IMG/VR virus record: IMGVR_UViG_3300030389_001619 | Location: 1-27,899 of that record | Source: a virus | Strand: one strand, 5' to 3' | Length of the DNA: 27,899 nucleotides | Part shown: piece by piece, positions 5,484 through 10,664 of the stretch | How the letters are laid out: each line of letters opens with the position of its first letter | Position numbering within the stretch: position 1 is the stretch's first letter | The notes under the pieces: model-generated | What the model saw: only the letters and a program-made list of their open reading frames with translations | Database searches by the model: none | What the model was told of the DNA's origin: nothing | Made by a program: the position numbers and the translations under genes

Positions 5484-5728
5484 ATATCTAACAGAATTAC
5501 TTACTTAATTCATAACTAATTGATATTATTGGATTACATTTGGGCTGAATGACACGCCCACCAGCTGTTAAACATTGCATTTTATTTGTATTAAACCAGA
5601 AATTTGTCAGACTCTAATATGTGCGTATGCATTAGGTAGCACAGGAACAACAGCCACAGCAATCAAAACAATAAACCTTATACTTGTAACTAGTTTAGAA
5701 TTGATATTTTTAATAAGAAAAAATTACG

Positions 5729-5764
5729 CACACGCCCACGCAAGGGTCAGGGGGGTGGGGTGTG
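5729..5764. other. GC-rich imperfect hairpin with a G-rich loop
   Basis: CACAC-G-CCCAC (5729-5739) pairs with GTGGGGTGTG (5755-5764), giving ten base pairs with one bulged G. The loop is G-rich on the plus strand. It is the most GC-rich patch in a very AT-rich intergenic region, so it is probably functional as RNA structure or as a packaging or processing site. Confidence 0.45.
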
Positions 5765-5902
5765 TATACGTATGCGATGCCGATAATAATTTTGGAAAAA
5801 TGGGGGTTTAAACCAGTTGCTGTTTGTGGCTGTACCTAAGTAAGACCCCGTTGCTGTCTATAAGTATACCTATATATATGCTCCCCCAAAGGCTTACCTT
5901 TT

Positions 5903-5931
5903 ATTATACACCCCTATGAGCAACCTGTCAA
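5903..5931 (-). promoter_or_regulatory. leftward consensus sigma70 promoter
   Basis: On the minus strand TTGACA (complement of 5926-5931) is followed after exactly 17 bases by TATAAT (complement of 5903-5908), a perfect match to the sigma70 consensus. Transcription should start near 5896 and run left, where no gene is visible before the terminator at 5441-5483. Confidence 0.7.
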
Positions 5932-5945
5932 GTTTTTTCTTGACA
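5926..5945. promoter_or_regulatory. inverted repeat joining the two divergent -35 boxes
   Basis: TGTCAAG (5926-5932), six T, then CTTGACA (5939-5945) is a perfect 7-base inverted repeat. Its left arm is the -35 box of the leftward promoter and its right arm is the -35 box of the rightward one, so a protein bound here would control both at once. Confidence 0.6.
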
Positions 5946-5967
5946 AAGTGTGTATATACAGTATAAT
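5940..5967 (+). promoter_or_regulatory. rightward consensus sigma70 promoter for the late operon
   Basis: TTGACA (5940-5945) is followed after 16 bases by TATAAT (5962-5967). The start should be near 5974, about 100 bases before the small terminase gene. This is the only strong promoter seen ahead of the packaging and structural genes, so it probably drives most of the late operon. Confidence 0.8.
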
Positions 5968-5978
5968 TATATAATAAG

Positions 5979-6047
5979 GCATAAACTTCGTTCAGGTCTC
6001 ACCAATTACAACACAGGGATGAACTAGGGGACAGCAACTGTTTATGC
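5979..6047 (+). promoter_or_regulatory. structured 5' leader of the late transcript
   Basis: GCATAAAC (5979-5986) is the exact reverse complement of GTTTATGC (6040-6047), and inside it GTTCA (5990-5994) pairs with TGAAC (6020-6024), so the leader can fold into nested stems starting only a few bases after the predicted transcript start. The ATG of a short leader frame (6044-6046) lies in the outer 3' arm. This could protect the 5' end or gate translation; both are inference. Confidence 0.45.
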
Positions 6048-6079
6048 TTCTTTCTAATTTAGCACAGCAACAAATATGA
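6044..6079 (+). CDS. possible 11-codon leader peptide overlapping the small terminase start
   Basis: The frame encodes MLLSNLAQQQI and its TGA overlaps the ATG of the next gene as ATGA, the classic arrangement for translational coupling. The next gene has no ribosome-binding site of its own (GCACAGCAACAAAT precedes it), which makes coupling attractive. A purine-rich AGGGGA lies 12 bases before this ATG, rather far. The start codon can be hidden in the leader stem. Confidence 0.35.
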   Translation: MLLSNLAQQQI

Positions 6080-6486
6080 ATCAAGGATTACTAAAAGAAA
6101 AATCCAGAGAGCTAACCAAAAAACAGCAATCGTTCTTAACAGAGTTGTTTAAATGTGGTGGTAATATTACAAAGGCACTAGAGCTGGCTGGTTATAAGCC
6201 ATCTTCTAGACAACACGTATTACAGTCTCTCAAGGATGAGATTATAGAACAGGCAAAGGTAGAACTTGCAGCACACTCGGTTACAGCAATCAATCGTGTA
6301 GTCGAGGGTATGAATGATGTAGGTGAACACCCTAGAGCAGAGTTGCGACTGAAGGCTGCACAGACACTTCTTGACAGGGTCGGTCTGGGCAAACAAGAGA
6401 AGATTGATGTAGAAGGTAAGTTACTTCACGGTGTGGTATTGATGCCAGCTAAGAAGGAGATGCCAGTTGTAAACGTGGAGGATTGA
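6076..6486 (+). CDS. terS: terminase small subunit
   Basis: The 136-residue product begins MNQGLLKEKSRELTKKQQSF; the block LTKKQQSFLTELF, then GNITKALELAGYKPSSR (about residues 31-48), is the N-terminal helix-turn-helix of small terminases, followed by a long helix (IEQAKVELAAHSVTAINRVV) and the segment RAELRLKAAQTLLDRVGLGK (about residues 93-112) that also typifies them. Small terminases form rings that recognise the packaging site and pass the genome to the large subunit. It is the first gene of the late operon and lies 2.5 kb before the large subunit, with small genes between. Its start follows a stop in its own frame at 6055, so 6076 is the only possible ATG. Confidence 0.85.
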   Translation: MNQGLLKEKSRELTKKQQSFLTELFKCGGNITKALELAGYKPSSRQHVLQSLKDEIIEQAKVELAAHSVTAINRVVEGMNDVGEHPRAELRLKAAQTLLDRVGLGKQEKIDVEGKLLHGVVLMPAKKEMPVVNVED

Positions 6487-6488
6487 CT

Positions 6489-6785
6489 ATGGTAAAAACA
6501 GTAGAAGAAAGAGCTAGAGAACTAGCAAAAGAAAGAACTGACTACGGAGGGCAAGAAAACCCCTCTGAAGAAATGCGAAAGTATTATGAAACTCCCACAG
6601 GTATGGAGAGAGATAGAGCATTAAGAGATGCTTTAATAAGTGATGTTAAAAAAGATTTTAAACAAATAAAAAAAAGTGTAAAAAGGAAAGCACAACAGGT
6701 TAAATCATATTTTAGTAAAAATAAAGACTATGCAAATAAACCTAGAAAACCATTATACAGTAGAAAATATAACCCTAAGAGATAA
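6489..6785 (+). CDS. small basic hypothetical protein, 98 aa
   Basis: The product begins MVKTVEERARELAKERTDYG, has a charged helical N-terminal half with PTGMERDRALRDALISDVK, and a strongly basic second half ending LYSRKYNPKR. I chose the ATG at 6489 because GGAGG stands 7 bases upstream; a TTG at 6483 is also in frame. The wording of the first half (the E-x-A-R-x-L start, then PTGMERDRALRDALISD) resembles small proteins seen next to marine phage packaging genes. Function unknown. Its DNA is visibly more AT-rich than that of the terminase gene before it. Confidence 0.6.
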   Translation: MVKTVEERARELAKERTDYGGQENPSEEMRKYYETPTGMERDRALRDALISDVKKDFKQIKKSVKRKAQQVKSYFSKNKDYANKPRKPLYSRKYNPKR

Positions 6786-7007
6786 ATGACATACGATCCA
6801 AAAACAAAAGGTATATCCTTTCAAACAATAGATAAAATAATAGAAGCAGGTTTAGACCCCAGTGACTATAATATATCTAAAGATGATATGAAAAAATATT
6901 ATGATTTTAAAAAACAACAAGAGGATAGTAAAAAAGGTAATCGTTTTGGCGGGAAGATAAAAAGAAAAAAGAAAAGACTAGGTGGTAAGATCACCTATAA
7001 TTATTAG
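6786..7007 (+). CDS. small basic hypothetical protein with a GGKI repeat, 73 aa
   Basis: It starts immediately after the previous stop (TAAATG) and reads MTYDPKTKGISFQTIDKIIE, then a Lys-rich tail with the near-repeat RFGGKIKRKKK and RLGGKITYNY. The first half could form a short helical domain, the tail is likely unstructured and cationic, suited to binding DNA or RNA. No family recognised. The GGK/KGG style is shared with the repetitive protein at 21809-22075. Confidence 0.55.
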   Translation: MTYDPKTKGISFQTIDKIIEAGLDPSDYNISKDDMKKYYDFKKQQEDSKKGNRFGGKIKRKKKRLGGKITYNY

Positions 7008-7009
7008 AC

Positions 7010-7171
7010 ATGAGTATAGCCTGTTTGGTATTAGATTTCGTGACTAGAAAATACTATACAGTAGAAGAGCTGCAGAAAATACAAGAAGAGAGAAGAAAAA
7101 AACATGCCAAAGAAATCATCAAGAAAGAAAAGAGACCCAAAGAAGGGGACAGGAAAAAAACCAAAGGGTAG
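7010..7171 (+). CDS. possible small protein, 53 aa
   Basis: The frame begins two bases after the previous stop and encodes MSIACLVLDFVTRKYYTVEE, then a charged Glu/Lys/Arg helix. It overlaps the next gene by 68 bases in another frame. There is no good ribosome-binding site. The first half looks like a real protein and fills the gap between two genes, so I keep it at low confidence. Confidence 0.35.
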   Translation: MSIACLVLDFVTRKYYTVEELQKIQEERRKKHAKEIIKKEKRPKEGDRKKTKG

Positions 7172-7430
7172 TGATCGTAGGCTGTATACAGATGAGAATC
7201 CAAAAGATACAGTCAGTATAAAATTTGCAACACCTGCTGACGCTAGAGCAACCGTTGCCAAGGTAAGAAGAATAAATAAACCATACGCTAGAAAGATACA
7301 GATATTAACAGTTATGGAACAGAGAGCAAAAGTTATGGGTAAGATAGAGGTAGTAGCCATAGCTAAGAGAGCAAAAGAAAGTTTGAAAAAACAAAACAGC
7401 AACCGTTTAACTCGAAAGAGTCGGAAGTAG
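7104..7430 (+). CDS. small basic phage protein, 108 aa
   Basis: The first 27 residues are almost all Lys, Arg, Pro, Gly and Ser, followed by YTDENPKDTVSIKFATPADA, then KVRRINKPYARKIQILTVMEQ and a helical AKVMGKIEVVAIAKRAKESL. I recall the pattern D-E-N-P-x-D-T-V, K-F-x-T-x-x-D-A-x-x-T-V, and I-L-T-V-x-E-Q-R-A from other marine phages, always small and unassigned. The protein has a disordered basic arm plus a folded alpha/beta core, which would fit a nucleic-acid or capsid-interior role. The C-terminus is basic again. Confidence 0.65.
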   Translation: MPKKSSRKKRDPKKGTGKKPKGSDRRLYTDENPKDTVSIKFATPADARATVAKVRRINKPYARKIQILTVMEQRAKVMGKIEVVAIAKRAKESLKKQNSNRLTRKSRK

Positions 7431-7473
7431 GGAAAACCGAAGAAACGCACTAACTTTAATTAGGAGGTGTGTT

Positions 7474-7581
7474 ATGGACAGTCAAACATTGTACTGTTAT
7501 TTAAAACAAATAAAAAAAAGAAAAAGAAAATTATTAGAAAGATTATTTTACGAAAGAATAAAAAATGCCACATTACACTAA
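7474..7581 (+). CDS. basic microprotein, 35 aa
   Basis: The frame has one of the best ribosome-binding sites in the window (TTAGGAGGTG, 4 bases before the ATG). It encodes MDSQTLYCYLKQIKKRKRKL followed by LERLFYERIKNATLH, an amphipathic cationic helix. It overlaps the next small gene by 17 bases. No family can be assigned to so short a product, but the start signal supports real translation. Confidence 0.5.
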   Translation: MDSQTLYCYLKQIKKRKRKLLERLFYERIKNATLH

Positions 7582-7726
7582 ACCACTTAAAAAAATTATA
7601 AAAGGATTGAATAAAGCGTCTCGTCTACACGCTGGACAGGCTAAAAAACTAAGTGAAATAGAGAAAGACCAAAGAAAAAGATATGCTAATGCACATGTTA
7701 GAAAAAGGTCTTCAAAAAGAAGTTAG
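7565..7726 (+). CDS. small basic phage protein, 53 aa
   Basis: The product begins MPHYTKPLKKIIKGLNKASR and continues LHAGQAKKLSEIEKD before a basic tail ending RSSKRS. The block K-A-S-R-x-H-A-G-Q-A-K is one I recall in small Lys-rich proteins of marine phages. It likely forms one basic helix and a loose tail. No clear ribosome-binding site is visible, so it may be coupled to the upstream microprotein. Function unknown. Confidence 0.55.
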   Translation: MPHYTKPLKKIIKGLNKASRLHAGQAKKLSEIEKDQRKRYANAHVRKRSSKRS

Positions 7727-7759
7727 AATGCTTAACAGAGGAAGGGAGAAAATAAATAA

Positions 7760-8500
7760 ATGGTTGATCCAGTTACGGCACTGGCTACAGCAACTGCAGC
7801 TTTTAACGTCATTAAGAAAGGCTTCGAAGTGGGTCGTGACGTGGAGAGCATGTATGGAGATATGGGTAGATGGATGGGTGCTTGCTCCGATATCAACCAA
7901 GCTCAAAAGATGTCGCAAAAGCCTCCGCTATTTAAAAAGATATTTGCGGGTGCGTCTATTGAAGAGGAGGCGTTAAATGCTTTCGCAGCTAAGAAAAAAG
8001 CTCAAGCGATGGAGAATGAACTTAGGACGTTCATTAACTTTGCACATGGGCCGAATGCATGGAATGAACTTTTGCAAATGCAAGCAAGAATCAGAAAACA
8101 AAGAAAAGAAATGATTTATAAACAGCAAGAAAGACAGAGAAAGATGATAGAAATATCTTCGTTAGCAGTGGTAACATTACTGGCAGCAGCCATGATGATA
8201 TGGATTGCTACAGCAGTAGCTAGTAAAGTAAACGCACACGAACTCTGTGGTGAGTTTAAAACGGGCTACGCCATCTGTATAAACGAAGGATACGATCAGG
8301 CACACGCCAGTATGTTTAACAAAAGGTTTCCTAAACACGAGAGATATATAAGTTGTAAACTATCGGAGTATAGACCATACAACAGCAACGATATGGAAGG
8401 TATGCAGTGTAGATACAGATTTCCTAATCAGGATAGTTTTACTATTGTTACCTATGAGGGTATGTGCCCTGAACAATTAACATGCACGGTGAGTAATTAA
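7760..8500 (+). CDS. membrane protein with a six-cysteine outer domain, 246 aa
   Basis: Order: an N-terminal helical part beginning MVDPVTALATATAAFNVIKK, with a conserved-looking GFEVGRDVESMYGDMGRWMG near residues 21-40; a second helical region with PPLFKKIFAGASIEEEAL; a very basic helix (residues 110-128); one membrane helix at about 133-153 (SSLAVVTLLAAAMMIWIATA); and a C-terminal domain with six Cys (163, 173, 199, 217, 236, 242). The positive charges just before the membrane helix predict that the N-terminal part is inside the cell and the Cys-rich part in the periplasm, where disulfides could form. I recall similar N-terminal wording in other marine phages; the role is not known. GAGGAAGGG lies upstream of the start. 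Confidence 0.65.
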   Translation: MVDPVTALATATAAFNVIKKGFEVGRDVESMYGDMGRWMGACSDINQAQKMSQKPPLFKKIFAGASIEEEALNAFAAKKKAQAMENELRTFINFAHGPNAWNELLQMQARIRKQRKEMIYKQQERQRKMIEISSLAVVTLLAAAMMIWIATAVASKVNAHELCGEFKTGYAICINEGYDQAHASMFNKRFPKHERYISCKLSEYRPYNSNDMEGMQCRYRFPNQDSFTIVTYEGMCPEQLTCTVSN

Positions 8501-8755
8501 ATGAGTGATAAAAAAAAATACAAAACAGGATTTTTTACAAAAGTTATAGGTAAAGATATATTACCTAAATCTTTAAGAGATAAATATCAATTTGCTTATG
8601 ATAATCCAACTTTAGGTATGACTGAGGAAGATTTTAAAAAAAGAAGAGAAAAAAAAGAAAAAGAAAAAAGAAAAAAAGCTGCAATACAAATGGCAGACAC
8701 TGAATATAAATTACAAAAAAAATATAGCAACCCATCAAGGAAGCCAAGAATTTGA
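8501..8755 (+). CDS. small charged hypothetical protein, 84 aa
   Basis: It starts directly after the previous stop and encodes MSDKKKYKTGFFTKVIGKDI, then LPKSLRDKYQFAYDNPTLGM and a long Lys/Glu/Arg helix. The DNA is extremely AT-rich and A-rich compared with the terminase gene that follows it, so it may be a later addition to the operon. Its stop overlaps the start of the next gene by 4 bases. No family recognised. Confidence 0.55.
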   Translation: MSDKKKYKTGFFTKVIGKDILPKSLRDKYQFAYDNPTLGMTEEDFKKRREKKEKEKRKKAAIQMADTEYKLQKKYSNPSRKPRI

Positions 8756-8979
8756 AAAGAACAACATCAACCATCCCATTTGGATATGAACTATCAGAGG
8801 ATGGAAAAGAATATATTCCTATAGAGAAAGAGTTGGAATTGTTAGAAAAGGCGTTTACATTCGCAAACAGCTGTGGGCCTGCAAAAGCTGCGAGATGGCT
8901 AAGTACAGCATCTGGTAGGAGAATATCAAACCCCGGCCTGACAAAGCGAATGAAAATAGGTGTACACTTAGATAGATGA
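8752..8979 (+). CDS. small Recombinase-domain-like HTH protein upstream of the large terminase, 75 aa
   Basis: With a TTG start at 8752 (TTGA overlap with the previous stop) the product reads MKRTTSTIPFGYELSEDGKE, then YIPIEKELELLEKAFTFANS, then GPAKAARWLSTASGRRISNP and a basic end. The order P-F-G-Y, an acidic turn with D-G, I-P-x-E-x-E-L-x-x-L-x-x-A, and a helix-turn-helix with A-R-W-L matches the small Recombinase domain of serine recombinases, without any catalytic domain. I recall similar stand-alone proteins beside terminase genes in marine phages. Its place suggests a DNA-binding partner for packaging, possibly a second small terminase. This role is inference. Confidence 0.5.
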   Translation: MKRTTSTIPFGYELSEDGKEYIPIEKELELLEKAFTFANSCGPAKAARWLSTASGRRISNPGLTKRMKIGVHLDR

Positions 8980-10661
8980 CAGAAGAACAGAAACCAAAAA
9001 GAGGTAGACCTCCCAAAAAAGAGGGAGAACCAAAGACGAGATATAACTGGTCTATGAAGATGAAGGCCAGATTGGCTACTCAGAGACAGCTATCTGAAAA
9101 GAAGCGAAGAGCTGAAAGACTGACGAAACAGGCTAAGAAAGCGAGGCGTTCAGCCAAAGAAGCTCAAGAAGCTGCTGTCAAGGTGGACAATGCTCTGAAG
9201 GGAAGACAGAAGTCCGTCAGTGTGATCACAGATGAGGACTTGAAGAAGGTGCCTCAAGCTGTACGTGAGCATTTACAGCACCATGACGTAGTATTCAGGG
9301 CTAACGAAGGCCCACAAACTATGTTCCTTGAGTCACCTGAAAGAGATGTCTTATACGGAGGAGCAGCAGGAGGGGGAAAATCCTATGCATTATTAGCAGA
9401 TGTACTGCGAGATGCATCAAATCCCAACCATAGGGGCTTGCTGTTAAGAAGAACACTGGCAGAATTGACCGAATTGATAGACAAAAGCAAGCAACTCTAT
9501 CCAAAAGCGTTCCCCGGAGCTGTATTTAAGGAGGCAAAGTCCATCTGGCAGTTCCCATCAGGTGCTAGGATATGGTTTTCATACGTAGATGATGACCGAG
9601 ACGTGACTAGATACCAAGGACAAGCGTTTAATTGGATAGGAATAGACGAAATTACACAGTATCCCACACCATACGTGTGGAATTACTTACGTTCTCGACT
9701 AAGAACAACGGATAAAGACTTAGGAATGTACATGAGATGTACAGCAAATCCCGGAGGAACCGGTGGTTGGTGGGTAAAAAAGATGTATATCGACCCAAAT
9801 CCACCAAATGACCCCTTCTGGGCTAAGGATTTTGACACTGGTAAGGTTTTAAAGTACCCAGTAAATCACCCAAAGGCCGATCAGCCGTTATTTTTACGCA
9901 AATTCGTGCCTGCAAGGTTAACAGACAACCCATATCTGTTTGAAGACGGTCAATATGAGGCAATGTTGATGTCTCTACCGGAAATAGAGAGAAAAAGGTT
10001 GTTAGAAGGTGACTGGGACGTGGCAGATGGCTCTGCTTTTACTGAATTTAGCCGTGAGACACACGTTGTAGAGCCGTTTGATGTACCATCTGGCTGGACT
10101 AGGATACGATCAGGCGATTATGGGTATTCTTCACCCTCATGTATACTCTGGGGAGCTATAGATTGGGACAATAACATATGGATTTACAGAGAACTCTATG
10201 TAAAAGGGTTCACAGGAGAAAGGTTAGGAGATTTGATAGTACAAATGGAAAGAGAAGACCCACCAATGCAGCAGACAACGCTGGATTCTTCCTGTTGGAA
10301 CAGAACAGGTTTGGGGCCTTCTATTGCCGAGACTATGATACGAAGAGGAGCACGATGGACACCAGCGGACAGGAACAGAATTGCAGGGAAGATAGAAGTC
10401 CACAGGAGATTAGCCTGTGATGACCATGGTACTCCTAGGCTTCGCTTTTTTTCTACGTGCAACAATACAATCAGGACTCTACCTACACTGCCTATATCTA
10501 AAACTAACCCTGAAGATGTGGATACAAAAGCTGAAGATCATGCTTACGATGCGTTGAGATACATGGTAATGAGTAGAGTTTTAATGAATGTGCATTCTCC
10601 ACATAGAATGATGAAACACACACAACAATATGAACCACAAGATCAGGTATTTGGGTATTAA
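8976..10661 (+). CDS. terL: terminase large subunit, with an N-terminal AT-hook extension
   Basis: The 561-residue product is the packaging motor and nuclease. Walker A is GGAAGGGKS at residues 128-136 after DVLY; Walker B is IGIDE (221-225); a coupling-type motif CTANPGG follows near 255-261. The C-terminal RNase H-like nuclease has candidate metal-binding Asp at 381 (GDYGYSSP), 437 (TTLDSSC) and 525 (YDALRY). The first 100 residues are unusual: KRGRPPKK at 8-15 is a classic AT-hook core (RGRP) and a long basic helix follows, before the ATPase begins. The start is ATGA-coupled to the previous gene. Length after removing the extension is normal for the family. Confidence 0.9.
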   Translation: MTEEQKPKRGRPPKKEGEPKTRYNWSMKMKARLATQRQLSEKKRRAERLTKQAKKARRSAKEAQEAAVKVDNALKGRQKSVSVITDEDLKKVPQAVREHLQHHDVVFRANEGPQTMFLESPERDVLYGGAAGGGKSYALLADVLRDASNPNHRGLLLRRTLAELTELIDKSKQLYPKAFPGAVFKEAKSIWQFPSGARIWFSYVDDDRDVTRYQGQAFNWIGIDEITQYPTPYVWNYLRSRLRTTDKDLGMYMRCTANPGGTGGWWVKKMYIDPNPPNDPFWAKDFDTGKVLKYPVNHPKADQPLFLRKFVPARLTDNPYLFEDGQYEAMLMSLPEIERKRLLEGDWDVADGSAFTEFSRETHVVEPFDVPSGWTRIRSGDYGYSSPSCILWGAIDWDNNIWIYRELYVKGFTGERLGDLIVQMEREDPPMQQTTLDSSCWNRTGLGPSIAETMIRRGARWTPADRNRIAGKIEVHRRLACDDHGTPRLRFFSTCNNTIRTLPTLPISKTNPEDVDTKAEDHAYDALRYMVMSRVLMNVHSPHRMMKHTQQYEPQDQVFGY

Positions 10662-10664
10662 AAA

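Larger units (their letters stand above)
5431..6075. other. 645-base non-coding control region between early and late operons
   Basis: No convincing gene is present. An open frame from a TTG at 5575 to 5811 lacks a ribosome-binding site and crosses the hairpin and G-rich tract, so I reject it. The region holds a terminator, a small TGGGC-N10-GCCCA hairpin (5541-5560), a GC-rich hairpin (5729-5764), the palindrome GGTTTAAACC (5805-5814), two GTTGCTGT direct repeats (5816-5823 and 5850-5857), divergent promoters, and the late leader. I count nine GCTGT or ACAGC words here. Its place just before the small terminase gene also makes it a candidate for the packaging start site. Confidence 0.65.

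Noticed and set aside
5575-5811. 78-codon rightward frame with a hydrophobic middle
   Set aside because: TTG start without a ribosome-binding site, and the frame crosses the GC-rich hairpin and G-runs; composition is not like the neighbouring genes.
5979-6006. tRNA-like string (GTTCAGGTCTCACCA) after the late promoter
   Set aside because: It resembles a T-loop and 3' end, but no matching acceptor, D or anticodon arms can be folded upstream; not a tRNA or clear attachment site.
7683-7976. 97-codon rightward frame with Trp- and Arg-rich product
   Set aside because: Overlaps the start of the better supported membrane protein gene in another frame and has no ribosome-binding site.
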